This document shows, in pieces, positions 14,480-27,892 of a stretch of 64,000 nucleotides of DNA. The stretch comes from Larus michahellis (taxonomy: Eukaryota > Chordata > Aves > Charadriiformes > Laridae). Below the pieces are notes generated by a model. It was not told the DNA's origin and did not search any database. It saw only the letters and a list, made by a program, of their open reading frames with translations. The DNA lies in NCBI RefSeq assembly GCF_964199755.1, contig NC_133906.1, positions 9,238,001 to 9,302,000 on the forward strand, given 5' to 3'. The translations under genes were made by a program, and so were the position numbers. How positions within the stretch are numbered: position 1 is the first letter of the stretch; every line of letters starts with the position of its first letter.

Positions 14480-14575
14480 ACAGAAATATCCAAGCTGAAG
14501 AACTGAGCCCCATGGGTCTGACAGCGGATTCAATTACAACCCATGGAATTCAGTTCTCAAAGCTGAGATTACACG
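14480..14575 (-). ncRNA. MIR146A: microRNA miR-146a precursor hairpin
   Basis: On the minus strand, 14538-14559 reads as a 22-nt sequence identical to the remembered vertebrate miR-146a-5p (seed GAGAACU). The opposite arm at 14495-14516 forms a long stem with it. The stem base AGCTTTGAGAAC pairs with GTTCTTCAGCT, as in the mammalian precursor. The loop is about 21 nt between the arms. miR-146a is an NF-kB-induced negative regulator of Toll-like and IL-1 receptor signalling that targets IRAK1 and TRAF6. Its position downstream of PTTG1 and on the same strand matches human synteny. The 3p arm differs from the mammalian one. Host-transcript exons were not identified. Confidence 0.97.
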
Positions 14576-17500
14576 ACATTCATTTTAAGGCTGTCCTGAC
14601 GCACAGTAGTATCTCATACTCCTGCTTGCTCTCTCCAGTGCCTGGCCTTCTTCCAGGTGCTGTAAAACAGAAGAGTGAAACCTTCACTGCAGCCAAAGCA
14701 ACTCTACCCAGACTGTAGGTCAGATGCAGAATAATGGCTTTAGGACATATATATTGAAAAATAGGCTATTTTATGTTTTCTTTCAGCACCAGAAGTGGCC
14801 ACACATATAGACAGAATGTGCCCTAACACATAGCAGAATTCTTAGTAATAAAAACTGAAATTTATAGCCAAGAAGTATAACAGTATAACATTTTGCACTT
14901 TTCTGGAAGCCTTTGAGAATTTCAAAGAGGTAAGGTATAAATTTCCTTCTTTTTTTTAATTTTATTTTTTTATTTTATTAATACGACGACACAGACACAG
15001 AGGTAAAATCTTCCAGAGTTGCACAGCAATCTTTGTTAACAAAATAATCCATCCAGAAGCTCAAAAAGAAGGAAATCTGTCACTGGTGCATCCCTTCAGA
15101 GTTGTCAGAGTCTGGGTGGCAAAAAGGCAAGCAGAAGCCATCAGTATTGTAGCTGCACAGTTGTGCTCCGACACAACTTTGATGTGATGGGCTCACCCCA
15201 GGGTGACAATCTCATCCAAAGGCAGGAGTATTGGACTACAGATAAATACCGTTCAAACACACTGAAGATCAAAGCTGACATCTCAGACAGGAAACACCTT
15301 GTCGCTTCTTACAAACCTAAGAGAAGTCACACATTTCATTAAGCTTCATACCCCAAACTCAGAATTTTTGAGGAAAAATAGATTGGATAAGATGTTGGAT
15401 GAAGCATTATTCTGTAAATTAGATGTTATGTCTGCATAGCACCATGATAAACAGTGTTGTTTAAGTTATAAAAAAAAAATCATTTCAGATTTATTTGGAA
15501 CATTTTAAACATACTTCTTCATGTTCCAGTGAGATAAGGCATCACCAAAAAAATCCCTTCAAGTTCAATGAAAAGAAATATTTGGTCTGTAATAAAATAT
15601 TTGGAGGTCAAGAGGGTTTCAGATTAAATCTTTTAGCCCTAAAAACTAAATTTAAGTAAATTTATTTAACAGAATGGTTCAAAGAGAATTAATTATTTTG
15701 TTTTAGTATTGCTTTTCTTAAAACGTAAATAAGTATAAATATTTTTGGAAATAAAAATGTTGAATGAAAAAAAAAATCAAAAAGCATCAAGGAGTTTCTA
15801 GCTTTTCCCTGAGAAAGTAATTTGATTCAAAGCTGCAAAATATTTCCAATTTTTCAACTAGAAACAGCCCAACTTACTCAAACCTACAATTTGCCCAGCC
15901 CTGGCAGGAATTCAAAGGTTCCCCAGTAAAGCTCACTAGCCAAGCCGAAGACAGGGGTACGGTGAGTGTGCAGCCAGCACTGTGTGCATATGAAAACCTC
16001 ATTCTTTGTACAGCCTGTCCTAGAGCAATTACTATCTGGTTTCCTAAATAATTTAATTTAACTAGGAACAGCTCTTAAATTTATCTCTAAAACCTTCATC
16101 CCAAATGAACAACAAATGTCTGAGAAAATTGCAATGAATGATTCTTGATAACACCCAGTGCCACTTTTTCAGCTAAATTAGCGACACACGCAGCCAAATC
16201 AGCAGAGGCTCAGGGCAGAGCGCGTTGTTTGGCAGGATATCCAACAGCTCCTCTGCTGCGGCATCCAACAGTGTGCCCGTGTCTTTATGGCTGTAATTGT
16301 TTTCTTAGGCTGTTGAACCAGTCAACCAAACAACGGAAATTAAAAATATGCTTCTTTAACTATTTCACTTGCTGGGAGGGGAACCTCTGAACAAAAATTT
16401 TTACAAAATAACTGTCCTGTGGTACCCACAGCCGAGTTCAGTCCCACCGGTCTGTCAGTTGACTCCGTGAGACTTCTATTACACGAAAGAAAAAACAAAT
16501 TAACAAAAATAACTTCTTGTTAAGGTCCTCAAATAACACGGAACTTTATCTGCCACTTTGAAATAGGGTACTACAGCAACATATTTTACTTGTCTGATGT
16601 TTCTGATTGTTCACTGGAGTACTGCTTGCTAAGGATAGTGTTGTTGACGTTAAGACATTTGCCAGCAGCCCATCCCTTCTGTGGTAGTCAGTCTTCCACT
16701 CTCAAGCAGGAAAAAAATCAAACCATCATCAATGAAAATATATTATGGTGAAACAGAGAAAGGATTTGGAAGAACAAAAGATGGAAGTGCCCAGCCCTTG
16801 GGACAGTCCCCCTGACTGTGTTAAGTGCATGGCATTTCTGTAGAGTAGCCGGGAGAAGCTGGCACTACCTGGGCACCAGTGTGGTCCGCATGTGCAGCTG
16901 GGGACACTGAACTTTGGCACTCTGCGTTGCACAATCAGGCACACTAACGACTAGGAAAAATACTAAATCCCCCTCCACAAAACACAGTAAATGGACCTGC
17001 GGTAGATCTAAGCTAGCTAGCTCGGGCACTGCTGGTGACCACACCACGCCAGCCCCCACCCAGGCCAGAAGGGCAGCCGCATGATGGGGCGCAGCGTGGG
17101 CTGCTTCCCAGCCCTGTGCTCATGGGAAGCTAAACCCACCCCTCTCACTTCCCAGGCGAGCGCTGACCCAGCCGCTTGCTGCGGAGCTGCTGTCTCCCAA
17201 GGAAGACGAGCGTGGAGCACAGACAACCCCAGACAGGGCCGTAGATGAATAAGTTTTAAGATTACCACCTCAGGCTGCCGCAGCAGCTCTGCTCCCTCCC
17301 AAAGCTCTCGGACAGACCTGTCCCAAAGGTGTTCCTGGGGAGGACAGCCCAGCTGAGCTCTTTACCAGCTGGGCCAGCGTTTTAGTGAAATCCCTAAAGG
17401 GCAGGTATGGATTGGTGTATCCTCATAATTCCACAGTCACTTTCAAGGTAAGTTGGCTTTAGAGGTTTTTTAACTAAGCAGGAGAAAAGGTCAAACTCTC

Positions 17501-20500
17501 TCTCTCAATTTGCCTGTTGAGTTTAATACCGTCACAGTGCACTAGTTCTCTCTGATCTTAAAAAAACATAATGCCAGTTTCAGCCACGTTCTGCTTTGAC
17601 CCTTTATCAAATTCATGTGTGCCATCCTCTATCCTTCCAGTGTCATTCCTGGAGTGTCCCCCTGCCTCTGAGCACTCATTTACTCAAGTGTTAAATTCAT
17701 GTATTTGCAAACAAGAAGATAGCCCATAAAATTATATTGTTCTGCCTTTGCAAGAGCAGCAAGGAGGTGAGTCTTTTCAACAGGCCATAAATCTACCTCT
17801 TGAAAAAACATTATTTTTTCCTATTCCAGCAAGGTCACTTAGTACCTCATAGCTTGGAGATCTTATTACACAAGAATTAACTATTCCTACAGGACAGATA
17901 CTTAATAGGCAATCATCATATAAAGTTTTACTGCTACACCAAAGGGCAAACCTTTTTAGAGTGATTAACTATTGTTAAGTGCCTGAAGACTATTCTTCCA
18001 TAAGTTTCCTTTTGAATTAAATATGTTTTAACAGGAAAAGAACATAAAGATCCTAAAGCCATCAAGTTAATGGAATGTGTAAATTTTCTGCATTTTCCTT
18101 ATCATCCCCTACTTTTACTCTCTATGTTGCCATTACTACCTTTCTTTTTAATACAACATCTACATTTGTCTGAACATACAACCAAAGAGTGAAATTTTAA
18201 TGCTTCTTAACCAGTCAATGATCTACTGCAGCTTCACATGAAATCCAGATACTATTCAAATGAGCTCATCGTGGGTGGTAATTAATTAGCACCGATGGGG
18301 AACTTGGAATAAAATATTAATATGGTCACATTTCATTAGAAGCATAATGTATCTTCTTCACCCTTATTTAGTTAAATACATTTTCCCCACAGCTAGTGGA
18401 AAAATACATATCTCACAGCTACACTGACCTCTGGTTAGTTGAAACAAGAAAGCAAAATGGAAGATGAAGTCATTCTAGAGATCTTGAGATTAAAAAGAAA
18501 AGAAAGCTCACAGCCAGAAAGGACCACAGTGACACCAGAGGTGGCCATACACTCGAACTCAGCAGGAGCTCTCAGGTTAAAACTGGCCTACTATGTCGCA
18601 AGGCGTGAGAGCTGAGGGTTTCGGAAGCGGGGCCGTGGGCTGCATGCTCTGCAGAGCAGCGGGGTGTTTTGCTTGCTGGGCAGATGTCATTCATGCCCCA
18701 TGACAGCACTGCCAGGTGCAGCTGCAGACTGGCCTCACGCCCGCCTGCGCGTTTGCTGGTAGGGCACTGGTCAGCGAGAAACTTCCGCTCAGCATGATCA
18801 ACCCAAACCTCAACATTTAAACTCCAGACCAGCAATGTTTAAAACCCTTACCTGAACTTTACGGTCTTCTCCATTTAAAAAAAACCATTTCTTTGACTTT
18901 CTCTCTTTGCCATGTTTCTTGAACTTTCCCACAGAGGAAGCGTCCCCACGTCCCCTGACCAGGCCGGCTCCTCACCCTGGCCTGGCTGTCCCTCCTCAGC
19001 CCACGGCAAGCAGCGTCCCTTGCTCTCCACGGTAATTCAGATTTTTTCCCCAACTCACTGTTGCACGGGGTCTTGGGGAGCCTGCCTTGTCCCCTCTCAG
19101 GGTTACACCACACCACACCAAAACCAGTCAAGCCCTTTCTACACTGAAGAGGTCTTCTTCCATCACTCCTACCGACAGCTGAGCAGCTCTGCTCATGAAT
19201 TAAGGATCAACAAGGAAGTCTTGACACCATTGCTTAGGTATAAGGCAAATGTTGCCAATATCTTAACGCACCTGAAATAGTGTTAATCCCTTTCAGCAGA
19301 CCTAACATGCAAGTATGGCTCACATGCAGAGAAGCTACTAATCTTTCCACGCTCTATGAAAATCATGTTCACCACTGAAAAATCCAAGTCCGAAGTTTCA
19401 GTGCAGGCTTAAAGAAAAGCACACCCAAGATTTGCTCTTGAGCTAAACTCTGCCAGTATCCACAGTTCACATCAGACATCGACACACTGGTGCTAAGCGC
19501 ACCCTGCTCCACAACAACATCCCAGGCTCTCACCACATCAGTGAAGACTATCAGCAGTGTCAGATGAAGAACTGCCTGTAGGTATTCCCTCTCCTGAACC
19601 CTTCAAGATGCCAAATGCATCAGGTCCATAATGGATTCAGCCCAGGAACTACACAGACACTTTCACTGTCTGTCCCTCCCCACCCCACCATCCCTGACCC
19701 CCCAAAAAGGTGGGTTTTTTTAAAAAAGGAATGGTTAACTGGTATGTGGAAAAAAAAAATCACATCTCATAATGAATTGGTATTAGCCCAAGCACACATT
19801 TTAGGCTTGGCAGAAGCAACTGCATTTGTTCCCAATATGCTTTCTGAAACTCCCAGTTATTTCCTGGATGCATTTTTAATTTCAAGCCCTGGTTATATTT
19901 CTACTGACAATGTCTACGTCAAGAATAACAAACATTCAATTTCCTCTCCTGTAGAATTACTCCACTCTGCTTATCTGGAGGTTCAATTCTGCTGTCTCCA
20001 TTTTAATCACATTTTCCAACAACACAGTACTTTGTGCAACAGACCATTTTCCTTCATGAAAGATAAAAATGATTGCATATTCCATTTCATTTTTTGGCCT
20101 AAAATTTACTGCTGGTTTTTGCATTTTTTCACTAATTTAAAGAAAAAGTACATGTCAAAATGCATACCAGGCATAAATCACTAGGAAAAACATATATTTA
20201 CACCTAGACTGCCATGTATGTACATTGTAGCTGGTTAAAAGAGTAATAGGGAAAATCGCATAATGAAAAGCTTATTTCACATTTCTAAAAAGTTCTGGCC
20301 ATCAGGAATAATAATAAAGACTTCTAATACTAAGTATTATTTTTAGTAATCTCTATAGCATATACTTACAGTATAGTGATTATATAGTATAGTTTCAGTT
20401 ATACTTACACTAAGCCATAATACGTCACAGCCCTGAAGACACAATTTCAGCAAGGTTGGGGTTTTGGTTTTTTTATTGAAAAATACAAACATTTATGAGC

Positions 20501-23500
20501 TCCATAATTTTTTGTATATATTCTCAGATGACAGGATGAAACACAGTGCAGAGGAATGTAAACTGTGTAAAACGCATACTTTGCACGTTGACACAACTGC
20601 AGTAACAGCTGTATTAACAGTGCCCAGATGCTGTAAGAAACAGGAGCCAATTTGCAGTGTGCGAATAAGGGTAGCGAGAACCGAGAAGTTAAAAGCCCTT
20701 GCAGCTCTGTGAAACCCCAGCTCTATCTATTCCTTATAATTTCAGCAATAAATTTTTACTCTAAACAACCAAGAACTTTCATACCAGCTGACTAATAAGG
20801 ATGAGGATGAAGGAAAAGGCCTACCTCTTCAAATACAGAGCTGTCTCCAAACCCAGCAATACTTCCTCCCGTGGTCGGGATATCTGATCACCATACCCAC
20901 GGCAGATGCTGGAGGTGACACGTGCTGTCTCCCAGCCCATGAAGAGGCAGGCAGGGTGATAAGATGAACTGTTCATCTGAATCAATTCCTGAGAAATGTA
21001 GCGGAACAGAGTGAGCTCGAAATGACTGATCAATCCATGTGTTTCAGATGTGTTCTCAACACCCAAAAACATAGGAAGAGGGAAGAAAGTAAACAGGAGA
21101 TGATAGATGGCCATTTCTTGTTCCCTTCCAATTTCCACATTTTTAATAATTCAAAAGAACTGGCCATGTTTCAACTGCTGAAAGTACGCAGATATTTACA
21201 GTATTTGTCACTGCATAACCACTGTACTATATATTAGTGATCCAAAACGGTTAGACTCTGTATAAGCAGTTAAAAAACAAACAGGCAAATATCAATTAAT
21301 CACCTTTTTGTAACCCTCCCATTACTTAGAAAAGGAATGTGTCCCAGGAAGCAGTTTATTTAGAAAAGCACATTGTAATAAATAACTGTAATGATAGTAA
21401 TCCATTAGAAGTCAGAGATTCATTTTTTTCTTCAAACAGGTGCAATATATAAATACTTGAAATATAAAAGATTACTGTATTTATTTTTTGTATTGTAACT
21501 ATACTGTAGTTATTGAAAATAAAGTAGTCTATGAATAGCAAACTTTCAATGCATACAAGGCCTGTTTCAATATTAATTCATTGAAATAAACCAGTGTAAT
21601 ATTAGAATAATGAAACAGGTCAAGTACTGTGGAAACTGGCCATAGTTGATTCAGACAAAGGTACATGACGGTTAATAAAGTAGTCTGAGAGCAATGAATT
21701 GTGACCCAGTTAAGGCACCCTAACCACTGCAAGCTATTTAGATAGCATTACTCAGCCTGTGGGCTGTGGACCACTGCTCTCAGACACCAGAAACTGGTCC
21801 ATGAACAATCTCATTTAGAAGATTAAAAAAATGCACATCTATCCCCACACTGTTGGCAGCGATGCACGAGCACTGGCAGACAGTGTTGGGAGCCAGCTTC
21901 TGGATGCTGCCAGGGACTGCCTGCAGGTGCAGACGGCTCCTTTTCGGGCATGTGAAATGGTCCAGGATTTTTGTTTCAAAGGGGCTCCATTAGAAAAGGC
22001 CGAGAAACGCTGACGCAGGCAGCCTGCGGGGACTTGACCCTGTCCTCCTCTGGGATACACTCACCTCCTATTCAGTTTTTTAAATCTTGTTCCCCTTGAG
22101 TTCACCAGATCTGATTTTAAAGAAAATAATTTTAGTTGCTATTTAGATTCAATATAATGACATCTAGAATATTTAGTCAAGTATTTTGAGTACAACTAAT
22201 AATTACAGTGAAAAATAAAGACATTCTTTGATGCAAGCACAGACTTTTAACATAAGATCACTAGAGCTGCCAACAGGGACATGGATCTCCAGTATCCACT
22301 AAAGGATTAAATGCAGCTTTGAATCAATTTTTTCAGACTTCTCCCTAATGAATCCTCACAAGAAGGTCACAGGTACTCATTGACATATCTGAAACCTCTT
22401 TCTTGCAAAAGAGCCCCCATTGCAATCTCAGGCCCTTGTCCTGCCACCACAGCAATCTTCAAACTCCTGCTCCCCCCAGGAGCTCCCAGGCCCTGCTTAT
22501 CCAACAACAAAACTGTTTTAAGAACCTGTGAAGCCCCGTCCCCGAAGCAAACTGAGATGGAGTACAGATACCTGAAAAGCTGCAAAAGAGAGAGTAGCTG
22601 AAGCCTTGCTCACCACATTAGGGAATTGGTTCAAAAATGATACACAAAGTCTATTTCAGTAATGAAAACTGACTTTCCTTCCCCCCCACCTCCCTTTTAT
22701 AATTATGGGAAAAGATGGGATGCTTAATTTGACCACTAAAAAGACATCAAAATATATTTTTTTATCATCAAAATAATTCATATTTTCATCACAGAAAATA
22801 AGATCTCAACATTCTCCCAGATGACCGTGAAGTACAGCTGGTCCCAATAATAGCGTGCACCAAAGCTATGGCAATTAGCAATTTTTTCATCCACTAGCCA
22901 AGAAGAAAAATAAGGCAAAAGAAAAATGTTATTTGGACAAATCTGGAATTATTATTTTTAAAAATTATTTTCTGAAGAAAAAAACACATTTGTTTTAGAT
23001 TTTAGATACTTTACAAGGTATTTTTTGGCCTAAAACAAAAAGCTTTTTTTTTCTTTTTTGCTATTATTATTATTGCATGAGAGCAATTAAGAAAATGAAA
23101 ACAGTATTTTTAAAGAAAAAATTAAGGTTTAATTCTGAAAATGTTAGACTATTTTTACTTTTTGATTATTTACGTGCTACTATTTGCTGCACTCTGTTGA
23201 GCTTTGTAAATAATTTCAGTTCATTCAAAACTGCATTTTTCATCAAGCAAACTGTTCAGCAAAAGAGAGGAGTAAACTGCCTGTTTCTAATCAGGCTAAT
23301 AGATGGAGGGATGGGAGCTGCTTTATCCTGCAGACTCCAGAAACCCATCTCTGCAATTTTCCAACTCAACAGGGAATTTGTTGGAAATTCGACCATGGAA
23401 AACTGCAGCATTTCCTCCATCCCTTTTTTCCATGCTGTAAAACAAACTTTTGGATGCCTAGACAAGCTCAGAGCACACAGCAGAAAAAATAAATAAATCA

Positions 23501-26500
23501 TCCTTAAAAAAGTAAAGGATCAATATGAAACAAAACCAGGTATAGCCAGTTAAACCCCTCGGCTGCAATCAAACATTGTACATTCAAAATCAAATGTCAA
23601 AAAGTGGCATTTGATGGAGCGAGAGAAAAAAATACATACATCAGCTAACTCACATCCTCTCCCTGTTTAAATAGTTGTTATTTAAGTGTGTTAAGATACA
23701 GATTTAAAAGAAAAAATTGATATATAAAAATCATAATGCAAGTAAAATATTAATGCACATAACACTACCACCATCCCTTCTTTCTGAATTGCCATTGGAT
23801 TCAGAATAAAATAATAACAGCGCTGGAAGGACAATAGCAAAAAATTCCTGCCCGGTGAAGAGAAGCATTAGAAAATGTGCAGCTTCCCTGACACAACAGT
23901 ATTTTAAAGTCATTCTAAATTTCTCATCGCTTTCGCAGAGATATAACTCAAAATGACTTAAAACACTTGATCTTGATTCTGCTGCTGTTTACAAAACGTA
24001 AATCTATCGAAGCTGACAGAATTACTCTGGTTTAAAGCTGGAGGAACTGAGGAAGAATTTGGCATTTTGATTCAATCTTTAATGTGCAATTTGCCTTTCA
24101 CGTATACAAAGCGCACTGGCTCTCAGACAGAAGATAAGCATGTAATAAATCAGCTTACTTTTTTTTCAGCTCTTACTCACAGTGGAATCCCCAAAATTCA
24201 TTTTATTTTATCTTTTTCCCACTCTTCAGCTTTTTCTCTTTCATTTTCCTTCCTCCTCTTCAATCACCACAGGTTTGCATTTCTCATTTTCTATTTTACA
24301 TCACTCCGCTTTGTTCTCTACAATGGAAAGACAGACAGGCAGAAAGAAGGGCAGACAGACAGCAGGGAGAGAAACACAGCCAGTCCAAGGTAACAATCTC
24401 GGACACCCACATTCTGGAGGATCTGTTTCTCTCTCAAAAACATTTTAACTTTATAAAGGGAAGGGAATCAAAACTCATTTGCATACGGGTTCATTCCATC
24501 TATTCAGCTCATATGTTTATAGCTCTGGAAAGTCCCTTTCTGATTCCCTGGTTGATAAAGAGCCAGGAAGGTAATGCAACAGTGGGGAGAGGTGAGAACT
24601 GTTTTGCTGACCTTGCAAGCAGCGCTTAAATGAAGCGCTCCGTTCGCCGTGCCCGGAGGACGCAACTGGGAGATTTGGGTGCTTTTTATCCTTTAGGTTT
24701 CAAGGCTCAGACCATGCATGTAGAGCTAAAGATTCAAGTCAGAGAAACCCCCACTCTTGCGCAGGAGGAAGCTCTGGTCAGGCGCTCAATACTTCAGCTT
24801 CCTGTCTGTACACTCCGCGGTCTAATCTGGGGAAATCCTGAAAACATTATCAGATGCATGATAAGCTCTTTAGCTTTCAAGTACATAGTGATTCAGTTTC
24901 GGTCAAAGTCTCATCTGAATACAGTTTTTAAATCTAAATAAAAAGCAAGACCCTAACAGAAAAGAGATTAGACTTGTAGTCTAACATCATTGGTATCCAA
25001 AATAACATGACTGATGTTTAAAACTGGCATTAAAAAAATCTACTTTTCCATACCTGCATCAAGATGCTCAGTGTGTGTCATTCAAGCTGATTAAAAAGGA
25101 GTGGAATTATATGTCTGGTTAATTAAATGCCTTTATTTATCCACAAACAAATAACGCACCAGAAGCAGCAGCAGGGATTGCTTACCCCATCCCAACGTCA
25201 TTCACTTGAGGCGGATTGTTTCTGAGAGAGAGAGTGCTTGAAACTCTGGTGCCCACTCATCCCACAGACTTCTCCCGCAAAGCTGGCAAGTGCAGCAATC
25301 CTTCTTTTGTTCACTGTAGACACTTGTTTAACAGGCATTAAACAGATGTTTCCAAACCCATTTCACAGCCACTCATCATAGGCTAAGAGCAGGCTCTGCT
25401 CTTTGATCGGTGGATTTAGCTCTGCAGGAGTAAATCTCCACCACCACAGACCGAACCCCCAATATTTTCCAATTCGGATGGGTACTGAATTGGGATTCAC
25501 CCACAGAAAATCACTCCCACTCCACTGGTCTCCATCTCAGTTCAGGCCAGGGAGCTTTTCTAGGATACATTCCAAGAGGTTCTCCTTCACACACAACTTC
25601 TGAAGATCTTGGAGAAACTCACTCCATCGACAAGTCTGGAAGCAACTAAGAACATTTTCCCAGATATTGCAGGTCTGCAAGCAGTCAGGGCTTAATCTAC
25701 TTTCCACTCACTCCCAGAGCATAAAACATATCAAATGCTTTTCCTGAGAGCTCTGATGCTATCTGCTATACTCTCTCTAAGGGCTACCACAAAAACAAGC
25801 TCATGTATGGACCAGCTACTTTGAAGAAGAGGAAAATGGGGAAGATATTTATTGCTAATAACCACATTCCTTCAAGTCGCCCAGATTGTCCATACACGGG
25901 GCAAATGTATGTACCATCTTTTGTTTCATCCCAAAACCTGGTTTACAGGTCTCCAACTAGGCTAATACACAAGGTACATTTCACAGGAGCACAGGTTTCA
26001 GGTAAAAAAAACCCTCATCATTTTAATATCCGTGTTAAAATATATAACAGCAGTAATTCTGGAATTACTGAAAATATATAACAGCAGTAATTCATACTGG
26101 AAGGCAGATCCATTGACACTGAGAGCAGACCCAGCTGGGAAATAATCCCAAAGTTTTGAAAGCACCTAGAACTGGGATTTTGCTTTTTAACAGCATGAGA
26201 GACCTGGTGTTGGCTAATAAAATACCATGTCTGAGCTCTCAGATGCTGCGCTAGGTCAAGTTTGGGCACGGAGAAGCAAAGGCCCTAGTAGGACCTATCA
26301 ATAAGGATGCTTAAATTAATTTGCATGAGTCATTGCCCAGGAAGAGAGGAACGGTCATATTTCAGGCTGGGATTCAGCTGTATTTGCAGTGCTCACTGGT
26401 ACGACTTTCAAAATGCATCCTCACTCTAGCCCCAGGTTTAAAAACCTCTTTGTAAAAGACAGTGAACTAAATTAATCTGTTCCCTGCTGAGCCATACATC

Positions 26501-27616
26501 CTTGATGGTTCTTTAAGCAAAGATTATTCAAGTTTCCTGGGTCCCAAAAGGTAGGTTTCATTATGTGTGTGTGTCAGAGCTGAATAACCTAAAGCAGAAA
26601 GTAACTAAACAACCTGAGTCCCATGGTGAGAGAATCGCATTCCTCAGTTCTTGGCGTATCTTCCCAGCAAAAGCAGAAAAGCAGCCAGTAAAGCCTAAAC
26701 ATGTACACAGGCCTTTAGAAAGGAAAGATGACAGGACAGGTTCTCCACTTCGCTTTGTGAAACAAAAGCAAAGATTAAAGGGGAGAAAATAAAGAAAGCT
26801 TGTACGCAGTGACTGATAAGGGAAGAGACAGACAATATTCTGTGCACTGCTCTTGACAGCTGACATCAGTCAGGATGGTTATTATCATCTTAACATCTCA
26901 TCTGGAAAGTTTTGACTAACTGAATTTGTTTTTTGACAGGAAGTCTAGATCTTACACTAATTCAGTGGCTGGAATTTCTTGAGGCAATGTTATGTTAGGC
27001 CAAACAAAACAACACTACTGCCCTGAGTGCAGCACTATCAGAAACACAATAAGTGGCCATGCAGTGCTTTCTAACGGCATAAAATCGCAGCCCAGGTGCT
27101 GGTACCATCACCACCAGGTAGTTCCAGCTTCTCTGCTTTATTTATTGCTGTTCACTGTATTCTGTATAAATATACAGAGCTGATTTCCTTCTGTCACTGG
27201 GGAGGAAGGTCCTCCCAGAAGGGAGGATCTCTCCCAAGCTAGTTAAAATCTTTACAGCAGTATAAAACATGCAAGCATCAGAGATAAATCAGGTCCTGTA
27301 TATAAAATAACTTTCACAAAAACATAGCCTTCAGAAAGCACAGTAGACATATAGTCACTTCTTGCATGATTTCATAAATCTTCCATCCCTGCTTATAGTA
27401 TTTCTTTGTGACAGACAGTGAGATAATACTGTGATTTATGAATTCCAAGAGGAGCCATATCTTGGTCCCACTGAAAACTATGGCAAAATCCACATTACCT
27501 CTGAAGAAACTGGGATTTCTCCCTCAATGCTGTTAAAAGCAAACTTCCACTTGGTCTCCCTTGAAAGATGAGTTCTGTGGGTCTTTTTCTACGATATAGA
27601 GCCTTATACAAACATA
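14576..27616. other. Intergenic, presumed miR-146a primary transcript territory
   Basis: No coding exons recognised on either strand. The region is AT-rich, with moderately GC-rich patches near 17.0-17.35 and 18.6-18.8 kb. It holds a GACA/GAAA-like purine microsatellite at about 24320-24375 and a 34-bp tandem duplication at 26037-26093. A TAATTAATTA dimeric homeodomain-type site is at 18279-18288. By analogy with mammals, the large intron of a MIR146A host transcript probably spans much of this interval on the minus strand. That is inference only. Confidence 0.5.
26037..26093. repeat. 34-bp tandem duplication with internal palindrome
   Basis: A 23-bp sequence starting AAAATATATAACAGCAG occurs exactly at 26037-26059 and again at 26071-26093, a period of 34 bp. 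The first copy and the spacer together make the inverted repeat GTAATTC-TG-GAATTAC. Confidence 0.9.
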
Positions 27617-27872
27617 TCACAGAATCGTCAGGGTTGGAAGGGACCTCTGGAGATCATCTAGTCCAACCCCCTGCCAGAGCAGGGTCACCCAGAGCAGGTT
27701 GCACAGGAACGTGTCCAGGCGGGTTTGGAATGTCTCCAGAGACGGAGACTCCACCACCTCTCTGGGCAGCCTGTGCCAGGGCTCTGCCACCCTCAAAGGA
27801 AAGAAGGTTTCCTTACGTTCAGATGGAATTTCCTGTGTTCCCGTTTGTGCCCATTGCCTCTTGTCCTGTTGC
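27617..27872 (-). mobile_element. CR1 LINE 3' fragment
   Basis: The left edge (ACAGAATCGTCAGGGTTGG) is the reverse complement of the well-known avian CR1 3' tail. The following text (GACCTCTGGAGATCATCTAG and so on) matches the CR1 3' region in reverse orientation. It is a 5'-truncated copy of about 256 bp with no coding capacity. Its 5' end abuts a (TA)10 microsatellite. Confidence 0.93.
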
Positions 27873-27892
27873 TATATATATATATATATATA
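27873..27892. repeat. (TA)10 microsatellite
   Basis: A pure TA dinucleotide run directly at the 5'-truncated end of the CR1 fragment, followed by AT-rich sequence. Confidence 0.9.

Noticed and set aside
19615-20184. 189-codon plus-strand frame
   Set aside because: No family resemblance and AT-rich composition; consistent with chance.
20325-20339. TAATACTAAGTATTA palindrome
   Set aside because: Short AT-rich palindrome in AT-rich DNA, expected by chance.
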